A stretch of DNA of 64,000 nt from Cellvibrionales bacterium UBA1854 (lineage in GTDB: Bacteria; Pseudomonadota; Gammaproteobacteria; Pseudomonadales; Porticoccaceae), in the NCBI GenBank assembly GCA_002338445.1, contig DDII01000026.1, positions 47,652 through 111,651 of the forward strand. Direction: 5' to 3'. The position numbers were made by a program, and so were the translations under genes. A model generated the notes under the pieces. It searched no databases and was not told the origin of the DNA. It worked only from the letters and a program-made list of their open reading frames with translations. This document shows positions 35,374 through 44,705 of this stretch, in pieces (the first letter of the stretch is position 1; each line of letters starts with the position of its first letter).

Positions 35374-36753
35374 ATGTTCGTGAAAATGCACCTTATTTTA
35401 TTATTGACTAGTATTACCCTATCAAAGGCTGTTGCCTCGTTACCAGATTTTACTGAACTCGTTGAGAGGGTAGCTCCAGCAGTTGTAAAAATTAACGTGT
35501 CCTTCAGTGGAGAGAGTTCATTACAATCGCAGCCGTACGGTAGAAATTTACCTGATATTTTTCGTGAATTGTTAGAGCAACAGCGAAACTTTAGAGAAAG
35601 GCCTGACAGGGTTTCCATGGGGTCGGGTTTCGTCATCTCTTCGGATGGTTATATCATTACAAATCATCATGTGGTGGAGCGTGCGACTAAAATCCAAGTG
35701 TCGTTTGCAGACAGGCGTGAGTTTGAAGCTAAAATGGTTGGTACAGATCGGCGGTCTGATTTGGCACTTTTAAAGATCAATGGAAATGATCTGCCAACTT
35801 TAGAGTTTGCTACGGAGAACGACTTGAGAGTGGGGGCTTGGGTTTTAGCAATAGGATCGCCGTTTGGACTGGACTATTCAGTTACTGCGGGTATTGTAAG
35901 TGCCATGGGACGCAGTATCCCGACGGAAAGGAATGAAAATTATGTGCCATTTATACAGACTGATGTGGCTATTAATCCGGGTAATTCTGGAGGGCCTCTT
36001 TTTGATTTGTCAGGAAAAGTAGTTGGTATTAATTCACAAATTTATTCCCGATCAGGCGGTTCTATCGGGCTTTCTTTTGCGATTCCGGCTAAATTGGCGC
36101 TTGATGTGGTCCAACAATTGAAATCTACTGGCCGTGTGGATAGAGGTTGGTTAGGGGTGGCTATTCAAGATGTGGATCAAAAACTAGCACGATCTTTAAA
36201 TTTAAAAGAGGCCAAGGGAGCTCTTGTTAGTGCGGTGGAGATTGATAGTCCCGCTGACTTGGGTCAAATAATGCCTGGTGACGTTATAGTAAGTTTTAAC
36301 CGAGAGGCAGTTATAGAATCCAGTGATTTGCCGCCCCTCGTTGGTCAGGTGGCGCCTGGTGGTCGTGTTCCGGTTGAAATAGTGCGGGACGGAAAGATCA
36401 AAAAGTTGAATGTGATAGTAGCAGCTTTAGATGGCGATCAACCGATTACTGAGCAGAGTTCAAAAGTCAACGAAAATGGCGATCGGCTTGGTTTAATAGT
36501 AGAAGATGTAACCAAATTATCAATGTCCGAAGATGGTTTAAATGGAGTGGTTATTCAATATATCGCGCCAAGATCTGCGGCAGAAATGGCGGGATTACAG
36601 CAAGGAGATATTATCGTTCAGCTAGGAAAAATGAGAATCTTGAGTTCTAAAGAATACGACAAAACGGTCCGGCAGATGCCGAAGAATCGACCAGTTGCTA
36701 TCCGTTTTCTCCGGCGCGGTAATGCAGTATTTAGGACAATAGAGATTGACTGA
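35374..36753 (+). CDS. degP: Periplasmic serine protease Do (DegP/MucD)
   Basis: Envelope quality-control protease and chaperone. A signal peptide (HLILLLTSITLSKAVA) is followed by a trypsin-like domain with the triad His in TNHHVVERA, Asp in RRSDLALLKI and Ser in NPGNSGGPLFD. Two PDZ domains follow (RGWLGVAIQDV and GLIVEDVTK...). The length of 459 aa is typical of MucD/DegQ. The location next to rpoE-rseA and before lepA matches mucD in Pseudomonas; the protein is a likely sigma-E target. Confidence 0.95.
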   Translation: MFVKMHLILLLTSITLSKAVASLPDFTELVERVAPAVVKINVSFSGESSLQSQPYGRNLPDIFRELLEQQRNFRERPDRVSMGSGFVISSDGYIITNHHVVERATKIQVSFADRREFEAKMVGTDRRSDLALLKINGNDLPTLEFATENDLRVGAWVLAIGSPFGLDYSVTAGIVSAMGRSIPTERNENYVPFIQTDVAINPGNSGGPLFDLSGKVVGINSQIYSRSGGSIGLSFAIPAKLALDVVQQLKSTGRVDRGWLGVAIQDVDQKLARSLNLKEAKGALVSAVEIDSPADLGQIMPGDVIVSFNREAVIESSDLPPLVGQVAPGGRVPVEIVRDGKIKKLNVIVAALDGDQPITEQSSKVNENGDRLGLIVEDVTKLSMSEDGLNGVVIQYIAPRSAAEMAGLQQGDIIVQLGKMRILSSKEYDKTVRQMPKNRPVAIRFLRRGNAVFRTIEID

Positions 36754-36858
36754 TAATTTGCTGCGCGCAAGGATATTATTGATGTTGAAACATTACCTTG
36801 GTAACGAGGCTACAAATAAGATAAACTGCTTTCCCAGTCAAGTGGACGACTAGCACAC

Positions 36859-38652
36859 GTGTCAGAACTAACCTCTATCCGAAATTTTTCTATAATTGCG
36901 CACATTGATCACGGGAAATCAACACTGGCTGATAGATTCATTCAGCTTTGTGGTGGATTGAGTGAGCGGGAAATGGACACCCAAGTTCTTGATTCTATGG
37001 ATATAGAGAGAGAACGGGGTATAACCATCAAAGCTCAGAGTGTGTCGCTCTCATACAAGGGTGTGGACGGCAGGCGCTATAAACTTAATTTTATTGATAC
37101 ACCCGGACATGTAGATTTTTCCTATGAGGTATCAAGATCACTTGCTGCATGTGAGGGTGCATTGCTCATCGTTGACGCAGCGCAGGGCGTTGAAGCTCAG
37201 TCCGTAGCTAACTGCTATACAGCTATCAATCAAGGCTTGGAAGTTCTTCCTGTACTTAACAAGATGGATTTACCTCAAGCCGAGCCGGAACGAGTTGTCT
37301 CAGAAATTGAGGATATAATTGGCATTGACGCCAGTGAGGCAATTCACTGCAGTGCAAAAAGTGGATTGGGTGTTATTGATGTGTTGGAGCAGATAGTCCT
37401 CAAGATTCCTGCTCCCCGAGGTTCAGCAAAAAATCCATTACAGGCCTTGATAATTGATTCTTGGTTCGATAATTATCTTGGAGTTGTCTCTTTAATTCGT
37501 GTAATGGAGGGTACGCTTTGTGTAAAAGATAGAATTATCGCAAAATCCATTGGACGGACACATGTTGTAGACAGCCTAGGGGTGTTTACACCAAAGCGCC
37601 AAGAGAAGAATGTGCTCAAAGCTGGAGAGGTAGGCTTCATGGTTGCGGGCATAAAAGATATTAAAGGGGCTCCCGTCGGGGATACTTTAACTCACTATCA
37701 TACCGCTGATGTTTTATCGCTACCAGGATTCCAAACAATAAAGCCGCAGGTGTACGCGGGAATGTTCCCTGTAAACTCAGATGATTTTGAAGTTTTCCGT
37801 GATGCGCTCTCAAAATTGGCGATTAATGATGCCTCTTTATTTTATGAGCCAGAAAGTTCCGATGCGTTAGGTTTCGGATTTCGGTGTGGCTTTTTAGGTA
37901 TGTTACACATGGAAATCATTCAGGAGAGATTAGAGCGCGAGTATCGACTTGATTTGATCACTTCTGCTCCGTCGGTAGTTTATGAGGTAGTGTCTAGTAG
38001 AGACGGCCAGTTCAGTATCTCGAATCCCTCTGATCTACCCGATCCAACGCAGTTGGTTGAATTGCGCGAACCAATCTGTGTTGCAAATATCCTCGTGCCA
38101 AAGGAATTTGTCGGTAACGTTATTTCTCTCTGCATAGAAAAACGTGGTGTGCAAATTGATCTCCAATATGTTGGTGGACAAGTTGCGATTAATTATGAAT
38201 TGCCCTTAAGCGAGGTTGTCATGGATTTTTTTGATCGATTGAAATCAGTAAGTCGTGGTTTTGCCTCTTTGGAATATAATTTCTTGCGATTCGATCCAGC
38301 GCCTTTGGTAAGACTTGATGTTTTAATCAACGGTGATCGGGTTGATGCGCTGGCAGCAATTGTCCACCGAACAGAGTCGTCTCGGAAGGGCCGTGTGCTA
38401 ACCGAGAAAATGAAGGAACTGATTCCTAGACAGATGTTTGACGTGGCAATTCAAGCGGCCATCGGTGGACATATTATCGCTAGAACTACAGTAAAAGCAC
38501 TACGGAAAAATGTCACTGCGAAATGCTATGGGGGAGATGTTTCTAGAAAGAAAAAGCTCCTAGAAAAACAGAAGGCGGGGAAGAGACGTATGAAGCAAGT
38601 TGGGAGCGTGGACATTCCTCAGGACGCTTTTCTCGCTGTTTTGAGAACTTAA
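36859..38652 (+). CDS. lepA: Elongation factor 4 (LepA)
   Basis: Ribosome-bound translational GTPase, 597 aa. G1 is AHIDHGKSTLADR, G3 is DTPGHVDF, G4 is NKMD, and the LepA-specific C-terminal domain is present (GGDVSRKKKLLEKQKAGKRRMKQ, in part). It starts at GTG 36859. lepB follows 29 bases later in a conserved pair. Confidence 0.97.
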   Translation: MSELTSIRNFSIIAHIDHGKSTLADRFIQLCGGLSEREMDTQVLDSMDIERERGITIKAQSVSLSYKGVDGRRYKLNFIDTPGHVDFSYEVSRSLAACEGALLIVDAAQGVEAQSVANCYTAINQGLEVLPVLNKMDLPQAEPERVVSEIEDIIGIDASEAIHCSAKSGLGVIDVLEQIVLKIPAPRGSAKNPLQALIIDSWFDNYLGVVSLIRVMEGTLCVKDRIIAKSIGRTHVVDSLGVFTPKRQEKNVLKAGEVGFMVAGIKDIKGAPVGDTLTHYHTADVLSLPGFQTIKPQVYAGMFPVNSDDFEVFRDALSKLAINDASLFYEPESSDALGFGFRCGFLGMLHMEIIQERLEREYRLDLITSAPSVVYEVVSSRDGQFSISNPSDLPDPTQLVELREPICVANILVPKEFVGNVISLCIEKRGVQIDLQYVGGQVAINYELPLSEVVMDFFDRLKSVSRGFASLEYNFLRFDPAPLVRLDVLINGDRVDALAAIVHRTESSRKGRVLTEKMKELIPRQMFDVAIQAAIGGHIIARTTVKALRKNVTAKCYGGDVSRKKKLLEKQKAGKRRMKQVGSVDIPQDAFLAVLRT

Positions 38653-38681
38653 GTATGGGTTTAACTTTGAGATGAAGAGTT

Positions 38682-39410
38682 GTGAATCTTAACTTCGAAT
38701 TGATACTTACTTTGCTGTTCATACTGTCAGCACTCTTCTGGCTTGCTAATTACTTCTTAATGAAAAAACAAGATGGTGTTATTGAGTTTATTGCATCAAT
38801 GGCGCCAGTGCTTGGTGTAGTTTTATTACTGCGATCATTTATTGTCGAACCTTTTCAAATACCATCTAAATCAATGGTTCCAAACTTGCTTGTTGGCGAT
38901 TTTATTCTGGTAAATAAATTTGCTTATGGTTTCAGACTACCGGTTTTGCGATACAAATTATATGATTTCGGCGAGCCGGAACGTGGAGATGTCATGGTGT
39001 TTTTCCCTCCTCATGATGATAGGTACTTCATCAAAAGATTGATTGGGTTGCCTGGGGATGAGGTGCGTATTATTGAAGGAGTTGTTTACATCAACGGACG
39101 CCAAATCTCACAAAAAATTTCGGGAGATATAGCGACTACTAACCACGTCATAATGAATGAGCGGCTCGCGGAGTCGGAGCACAAGATTCAAAAACGCCTA
39201 GTTCCCTCCCGTTTAAGCTTGAATCATACGGCAATAGTGCCTGAGGGCCACTACTTCATGATGGGTGACAACCGCGATAATTCCAGTGATAGTCGAGTTT
39301 GGGGACCAGTACCTGAGGATCGGTTGGTAGGGAAAGCTTTCGCGCGATGGATGTATTGGGACGAATTTCTCAGTTTTCCCAGCTTTAGGAGGGCAGGTTG
39401 GCTGAATTAA
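38682..39410 (+). CDS. lepB: Signal peptidase I
   Basis: Inner-membrane protease that removes Sec/Tat signal peptides. Two N-terminal hydrophobic segments are followed by box B with the catalytic serine (PFQIPSKSMVPNL), box D with the catalytic lysine (YFIKRLIGLPGD) and box E (GDNRDNSSDSRVWGPV). The length of 242 aa is a little shorter than E. coli LepB. It starts at GTG 38682. rnc follows. Confidence 0.96.
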   Translation: MNLNFELILTLLFILSALFWLANYFLMKKQDGVIEFIASMAPVLGVVLLLRSFIVEPFQIPSKSMVPNLLVGDFILVNKFAYGFRLPVLRYKLYDFGEPERGDVMVFFPPHDDRYFIKRLIGLPGDEVRIIEGVVYINGRQISQKISGDIATTNHVIMNERLAESEHKIQKRLVPSRLSLNHTAIVPEGHYFMMGDNRDNSSDSRVWGPVPEDRLVGKAFARWMYWDEFLSFPSFRRAGWLN

Positions 39411-39475
39411 CGCGCCCATTGGCGACATAAATTAAAAAAAGCTTGGATTATAAATAATCAGCGAAGGCTAGTGTT

Positions 39476-40177
39476 ATGACCCGTGCATTTGAGCATGCAG
39501 AAATGGTGCAAAAACGATTGCTGCAAGAAAGACTTAATTATGTTTTTTCTGATCAAAAGCTTTTGTTATTGGCTCTTACTCATCGTAGCTATGGTTCACA
39601 AAATAACGAACGACTTGAGTTCCTGGGTGATGCAGTTCTTGGCTCGATAATTGCGAATTATTTATATCGACATTGCCCTCAGTTAAGAGAGGGTGAAATG
39701 AGTCGGATGCGCGCGCAGATAGTTCGTGCCGAATCTTTAGCCGGGGTGGCTAGAAGATTGGATTTGGGCAGGTGCCTACTACTAGGCCCTGGAGAGATGA
39801 AAGCGGGCGGGGTGAAGCGTGATTCAATTTTGGGTGATACTGTTGAGGCAATCATTGGTGCTGTTTACATTGATTCTGGTTTAGATTCTTCCAGCGACTG
39901 CGTTTTACGTTGGTTTGAAAAAGAATTGGTCAAAGTGTCATATGAATGCCCATCCAAAGATTCAAAAACTAAATTACAAGAATGGTTGCAAAAGAGGGGA
40001 CAGCCCTTACCTTGTTATCGACTAATGGATGTGGTGGGAGAGGCTCACCGGAGATTATTTACTGTTGAATGTGTTCTTTCATCAATTGACATCGGAGCTA
40101 AAGCCTCAGCAAGTAGCGTAAAGAAAGCAGAACAAATTGTCGCGGAAAAGCTACTGACTAAAATAGGAGAAACGTAG
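39476..40177 (+). CDS. rnc: Ribonuclease III
   Basis: Double-stranded-RNA endonuclease for rRNA and mRNA processing. The signature NERLEFLGDAVLG is at residues 43-55 and the second acidic site is in DTVEAIIGAVYID. A C-terminal dsRNA-binding domain follows (DSKTKLQEWLQKRGQPLPCY...). The length of 233 aa is normal. Its last base is the first base of the era GTG, so the genes are coupled. Confidence 0.97.
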   Translation: MTRAFEHAEMVQKRLLQERLNYVFSDQKLLLLALTHRSYGSQNNERLEFLGDAVLGSIIANYLYRHCPQLREGEMSRMRAQIVRAESLAGVARRLDLGRCLLLGPGEMKAGGVKRDSILGDTVEAIIGAVYIDSGLDSSSDCVLRWFEKELVKVSYECPSKDSKTKLQEWLQKRGQPLPCYRLMDVVGEAHRRLFTVECVLSSIDIGAKASASSVKKAEQIVAEKLLTKIGET

Positions 40178-41079
40178 TGGCCTCAACAACAAATCAGTGC
40201 GGTTATGTCGCAATAGTTGGGCGTCCCAATGTAGGTAAGTCAACGCTGCTGAACAATATCTTGGGAAGAAAGTTGAGTATTACTTCCAGGAAGCCCCAGA
40301 CTACTAGGCATACGCTTTTGGGTATTTTCACTGAGGGAGCAATGCAGTTAATTTTTGTCGATACCCCCGGCATTCATGCGAATCGAGATCGTGCAATTAA
40401 TCGTGTAATGAATAAGACTGCAATCAGCGTTTTACAAGATGTAGATTTGGTGCTCTTCGTGGTAGATCGTCTTATGTGGGGGATTGAGGACGAATATGTA
40501 GCGAAACATCTGCAGAGTAGTCGTGTGCCGATGTTGATAGTAGTTAACAAGATCGATATGTTAAGTGAAAAAGAGCTCCTATTACCTCAGTTAAAATTTT
40601 TGTCTCACAAATGCAAGCCTAAAGAGTTAATACCTGTATCTGCGCTCCGAAAAATCAACCTTTCTAGGTTGATGTCTTCGATCAAGCCATTCATTCCGAC
40701 AAATATACACTTGTTTCATCAAGATCAAATAACCGATCGGAATGAACGATTTTTGTGCAGCGAAATCATTCGGGAAAAGATTACCAGAAAACTCGGAGCT
40801 GAATTACCTTACGAAGTAACAGTAGAAATAGAGGCATTTAGCACGGAAGCAAGAGTCACTCATATTGACGCACTAATATTAGTGGAGCGGGAGGGCCAAA
40901 AAAAAATTATTATTGGTGACGGAGGCAAGTGCTTAAAGGAAATAGGCAAAAGTGCACGTCGTGATATTGAAGACTTGATTAATTCTAAAGTCATGCTGAG
41001 GACTTGGGTAAAAGTTCGCAGTGGTTGGTCAGATGATGAGCGGGCTCTGAGAAGCCTTGGGTACTTGGATAGTTTTTAA
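40177..41079 (+). CDS. era: GTPase Era
   Basis: 16S rRNA-binding GTPase for 30S assembly, 300 aa. G1 is GRPNVGKSTLLN, G3 is DTPGIH, G4 is NKID, and a C-terminal KH domain is present (IIGDGGKCLKEIGKSARRDIE, in part). The start is GTG 40177 and the recO GTG follows directly after the stop. Confidence 0.97.
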   Translation: MASTTNQCGYVAIVGRPNVGKSTLLNNILGRKLSITSRKPQTTRHTLLGIFTEGAMQLIFVDTPGIHANRDRAINRVMNKTAISVLQDVDLVLFVVDRLMWGIEDEYVAKHLQSSRVPMLIVVNKIDMLSEKELLLPQLKFLSHKCKPKELIPVSALRKINLSRLMSSIKPFIPTNIHLFHQDQITDRNERFLCSEIIREKITRKLGAELPYEVTVEIEAFSTEARVTHIDALILVEREGQKKIIIGDGGKCLKEIGKSARRDIEDLINSKVMLRTWVKVRSGWSDDERALRSLGYLDSF

Positions 41080-41796
41080 GTGAAAGGATTCCAAGAACAA
41101 CTTGGTTTTGTTTTGCACACGCAGCCATTCAGTGAAAACAGTCTTCTTGTAGATCTATTTACATATGGATATGGAAGGGTGAAGTGCATTGCTAAGGGCT
41201 TTAGGGGTGGGCGTAAAAATGGGCGCACCAAGTCGCTTTTTCCGCATTCTGAATATAATTTATGTTGGTATGGTAAAAATGATTTAAAAGTACTCACCAG
41301 TGCAGAGTTGGTACGGCCACCAGTATTTTTAGATAGAGAGCCTCTCTATCATGGGCTGTACTTGAACGAATTAATTTATCGTCTGGTTGATTGTCAAGAG
41401 TATATGAATGGTTTCTATTTAGCTTATAGAGATTTTATAAGCTCTTTAATATTGACTGGTGCTGACGAAACACGGTTGCGAGAAATTGAGATGCAATTAC
41501 TGCGAGAACTCGGGTTTGGCCTTTTACTAAATGTTGATGCCCATAGTGGGGAAAATGTGAATCCGGAAAACTTTTATAAATTCGACCCAGAATCAGGTTT
41601 TTACAAGGCATTGAATGATGACCTTTCCGATAACCTATTTTTAGGTAAATATTTGCTTGAATTGCATGCCGGATGCTGGCAGCGGCGCGAGGTTTTACTG
41701 ATTGCAAGATTAATTTTAAGAAAGACGATAAATTTCCGTCTCAATGGAAAACCCTTACATAGTCGAAGACTTTATAAGTCTTTCTTGGCGTCTTAG
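41080..41796 (+). CDS. recO: DNA repair protein RecO
   Basis: RecF-pathway mediator that loads RecA and anneals ssDNA, 238 aa. The N-terminal OB-fold (GFVLHTQPFSENSLLVDLFTYGYGRV, in part) and later helical region (ETRLREIEMQLLRELGFGL) match the family. The start is GTG 41080, immediately after the era stop. In E. coli pdxJ lies between recO and acpS; it is missing here. Confidence 0.93.
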   Translation: MKGFQEQLGFVLHTQPFSENSLLVDLFTYGYGRVKCIAKGFRGGRKNGRTKSLFPHSEYNLCWYGKNDLKVLTSAELVRPPVFLDREPLYHGLYLNELIYRLVDCQEYMNGFYLAYRDFISSLILTGADETRLREIEMQLLRELGFGLLLNVDAHSGENVNPENFYKFDPESGFYKALNDDLSDNLFLGKYLLELHAGCWQRREVLLIARLILRKTINFRLNGKPLHSRRLYKSFLAS

Positions 41797-41840
41797 CTTC
41801 ATAACCCTTATTTCTTTTGTATTTGTGTTTGGACAAAAAA

Positions 41841-42218
41841 ATGGTTGTATCAATAGGAACAGACATTGTTGAAATTGAAAGAGTTAAAAAGGTACTCTTG
41901 AGGTTTGGTGGCCGTTTCGTCCAACGAATATTGACCCAAGGCGAAATAAGTGAATGGCACCGGAGAGGTTGCACCGAAGGCTTTTTGGCGCGCCGCTTTG
42001 CGGCTAAAGAGGCAATCTCAAAAGCTCTAAAGACCGGCATTTCTGGGAGCATTAATTTCCAGGATATAAGCATCAAAAATGATCAAAAAGGCGCGCCGTT
42101 TGTTGTTTTGTCAGATAAGGCTGGTAGTTTGTTAGAGAGTTTTGGAGCTACTCGCGTTTTGCTGAGTATCAGTGATGAACGAAGTTATGCCATTGCTTAT
42201 GCCATGATAGTATCGTAG
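41841..42218 (+). CDS. acpS: Holo-[acyl-carrier-protein] synthase
   Basis: Transfers 4'-phosphopantetheine from CoA to ACP. GTDIVEIERV near the N terminus holds the metal-binding Asp, and RFAAKEAISKAL holds the metal-binding Glu. The length of 125 aa from ATG 41841 is standard. The longer frame from 41817 adds eight residues not found in the family. Confidence 0.95.
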   Translation: MVVSIGTDIVEIERVKKVLLRFGGRFVQRILTQGEISEWHRRGCTEGFLARRFAAKEAISKALKTGISGSINFQDISIKNDQKGAPFVVLSDKAGSLLESFGATRVLLSISDERSYAIAYAMIVS

Positions 42219-42247
42219 CGTGGTGTTTAATGTTTTGAAAAAATTAG

Positions 42248-43078
42248 ATGACAATGAAAAAATATGTTTTCAATGATTTGTTTTATTTAATTGATCGTCT
42301 TCGAGACCCCGAACTTGGATGTGAATGGGACATCAGTCAGGATTTAGAGACCATCGTTAAATTCGTGCTTGAAGAAGTTTATGAGGTTGTAGATGCCGTA
42401 GAGACAGGTGATTATTTGCATTTGAAAGAGGAATTAGGAGATTTACTATTTCAAGTAATTTTCATGTGTAAGTTAGCTGACGAAAAAAAACTTTTTAATT
42501 TTGACGAAGTAGCTGCGGAACTTGTAGCTAAACTAGTTAGGCGACATCCTCATGTTTTTCCCGACGGTACACTTTTCTCTAAGAGAATTATTGGTGATGA
42601 CAACTGCTTACAACAGATTTCAGCCAAATGGGAAGAAATTAAATTAGCTGAGCGTGTCAAAAAAGGACAGGATCAACTTTTGTCTAATATTCCTCTTGCG
42701 ATACCGGCGCTGGCGAGAGCAGAAAAAATTCAAAAAAGGACATCTAAAGCTGGATTTGACTGGGACAATGTTGACAAAGTTTTCTTGAAGGTGAAAGAAG
42801 AACTCGGAGAATTAGAAGATTCTATGCAAGAGGGTAATCAGGCTTCGATAGAGGAAGAATTTGGAGATTTGTTGTTCAGTTGTGTCAATTTAGCACGACA
42901 TTTAAGCATAAATTCTGAGCAGGCGCTCCGAAAAGCAAACGCTAAATTTGTTGAAAGGGTTTGTAAGGTAGAGGCCTTATGCGACACACAGGGGTTGACG
43001 ACCTTGCCCAGTGTTGATCTTGAGGCGCTTTGGCAAAGGGCAAAGTTAGATGAAAATAATTCCAATAAGGATTGTTAA
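42248..43078 (+). CDS. mazG: Nucleoside triphosphate pyrophosphohydrolase MazG
   Basis: House-cleaning NTP pyrophosphatase, 276 aa, with the two tandem MazG domains of the long form. Domain one has EEVYEVVDAVETGD and LKEELGDLLFQVIF. Domain two has KVKEELGELEDSM and EEEFGDLLFSCVN. These E-E-x-x-E plus E-x-x-D motifs bind magnesium. It is not next to relA here as in E. coli. Confidence 0.94.
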   Translation: MTMKKYVFNDLFYLIDRLRDPELGCEWDISQDLETIVKFVLEEVYEVVDAVETGDYLHLKEELGDLLFQVIFMCKLADEKKLFNFDEVAAELVAKLVRRHPHVFPDGTLFSKRIIGDDNCLQQISAKWEEIKLAERVKKGQDQLLSNIPLAIPALARAEKIQKRTSKAGFDWDNVDKVFLKVKEELGELEDSMQEGNQASIEEEFGDLLFSCVNLARHLSINSEQALRKANAKFVERVCKVEALCDTQGLTTLPSVDLEALWQRAKLDENNSNKDC

Positions 43079-43216
43079 GTTGTTACTTCTTGTTTGCAAT
43101 ATCCAATCAGTGTAAGGTGCTTTCGAAATAAAGTTTATTTTTAAAGTGCTCGCAAAAAAAAGTGCTAATGACTTTGTTCGTGCTGATGTTTTCTAGAAAA
43201 AAGGGTATTAAGCATT

Positions 43217-43873
43217 GTGAGAATTATTCTGTTAGGTCCACCGGGGGCAGGGAAAGGTACGCAAGCAAAGTACATCGTAGATTATTTTGGTATTCCACAA
43301 ATATCGACGGGCGACATGCTAAGGACTGCTGTAAAGGCAGGCACAGATTTAGGGCTTCGAGTACAGGATATAATGACTTCGGGAGGATTAGTATCAGATC
43401 AAATAATTATTGAGTTAGTCAAAGAAAGAATAGCTCTCCCAGATTGTGTTAATGGGTTTCTTTTTGATGGATTTCCCCGAACCATCCCCCAAGCTAGGGC
43501 GATGTTGGAAGCAGGTGTGGATATTCAATATGTGATAGAAATTTCCGTAAATGATGACGAAGTAGTGGCTAGGCTTGGCGGAAGGAGGGTGCATGAGAGG
43601 TCGGGACGCATCTATCATGTAATTCATAACCCGCCGGAAATAGAAGGACTTGATGATAAGACCGGCGAGCGTTTGATTCAACGTGAGGACGATCGAGAGG
43701 ATACGGTTCGTAATCGGCTCAAAGTTTATCGTCAGCAAACTAAGCCTTTAGTCGCGTTTTATAAAGGTGTTGCAAGCGAGGGTTCTGGTATAGTGCCCTG
43801 CTTTGCATCTGTAGATGGCTCCGGCAACTTAGATTTTATTCAGCGTAAGATAAGAGAAGTACTTTTGCGATGA
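43217..43873 (+). CDS. adk: Adenylate kinase
   Basis: Interconverts ATP + AMP and 2 ADP. The P-loop is GPPGAGKGTQA, followed by ISTGDMLR and FLFDGFPRT. The long LID domain (GRRVHERSGRIYH to RLIQREDD) has no zinc cysteines, as is usual in proteobacteria. The length is 218 aa. It starts at GTG 43217. Confidence 0.97.
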   Translation: MRIILLGPPGAGKGTQAKYIVDYFGIPQISTGDMLRTAVKAGTDLGLRVQDIMTSGGLVSDQIIIELVKERIALPDCVNGFLFDGFPRTIPQARAMLEAGVDIQYVIEISVNDDEVVARLGGRRVHERSGRIYHVIHNPPEIEGLDDKTGERLIQREDDREDTVRNRLKVYRQQTKPLVAFYKGVASEGSGIVPCFASVDGSGNLDFIQRKIREVLLR

Positions 43874-44003
43874 TCTTTGAATACTGGCCACGATAAACAT
43901 GTTGTTTGATAGGAACTAGTCTGCCCTAGAAATTTCAATGATGTTGAAATACTATTGGCTTACCCCCCGCTTTCTCTCTGTGTTTTAGTAGTGGAGTTTT
44001 AAA

Positions 44004-44690
44004 ATGATGCTAGCAGTAGAAACAGCAACCGCTGCTTGCTCGGTCGCCGTGTCCGATGGTAATAAAACATTTTTTCGTTATTCTAAAGAACCGCGCTCTC
44101 AAAGTAAGAAAATCATTAATATGATAGAGGATGTTCTAGAGGATGCTGCAGTTTCGTTTTCAATGATTAATCGTCTTGCTGTGACAATCGGTCCCGGATC
44201 GTTTACAGGGCTTAGGGTCGGCTTTTCTGTCATCCAAGGATTAGCTTTTGCTAGAGACCTCCCAGTTGTTCCGCTGTGCACATTGGAGGTTCTCGCCGCT
44301 ACATATCGAAGGACTCATATCGAGAAAACCGGAAATGGATTAGTAATCTCGTTGTTGAACGCCCGCATGGGTCAATGCGCTCTTGGCGGTTTTAGGTGGG
44401 ATGGAAATTTTTGGTCAAATGAAATTGCAGTTTGTTTAATGGAAACAGATAGGGCAGAGCAATTGATACGCGAGCGAGAACCCGAAATGGTAGTAGGAGA
44501 TGTGGGTGTCTTATTTGAAAAGGAAAATATGAATCGCGATAAGTATGCTCACTCAATTTTAGAGCTTTGTCCTCATGCCATTGATGTCATAATTCTTGCA
44601 AATGAGTCCAGTAAAAACGCAGATAAAATAGGAAACATCGAACTCACCTATTTAAGGGAAAGCAACACATGGTCCAAATTTAAAAGATAA
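44004..44690 (+). CDS. tsaB: tRNA t6A synthesis protein TsaB (YeaZ)
   Basis: Partner of TsaD in threonylcarbamoyl-adenosine (t6A37) tRNA modification, an inactive ASKHA-fold relative. The N terminus MLAVETATAACSVAV and the central TIGPGSFTGLRVGFSVIQGLA are diagnostic. The length of 228 aa is normal. It follows adk as in several Pseudomonas-like genomes, 130 bases after it. Confidence 0.95.
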   Translation: MMLAVETATAACSVAVSDGNKTFFRYSKEPRSQSKKIINMIEDVLEDAAVSFSMINRLAVTIGPGSFTGLRVGFSVIQGLAFARDLPVVPLCTLEVLAATYRRTHIEKTGNGLVISLLNARMGQCALGGFRWDGNFWSNEIAVCLMETDRAEQLIREREPEMVVGDVGVLFEKENMNRDKYAHSILELCPHAIDVIILANESSKNADKIGNIELTYLRESNTWSKFKR

Positions 44691-44705
44691 CTAGGTTTTA
44701 AACTA

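Noticed and set aside
43144..43170. Two copies of AAAGTGCT upstream of adk
   Set aside because: Only eight bases, in an A-rich spacer, with no further copies seen nearby; not a meaningful repeat.
43932..43950. Hairpin ATTTCAA/TTGAAAT between adk and tsaB as a terminator
   Set aside because: The stem is all but AT and is not followed by a T-run; not a convincing terminator.
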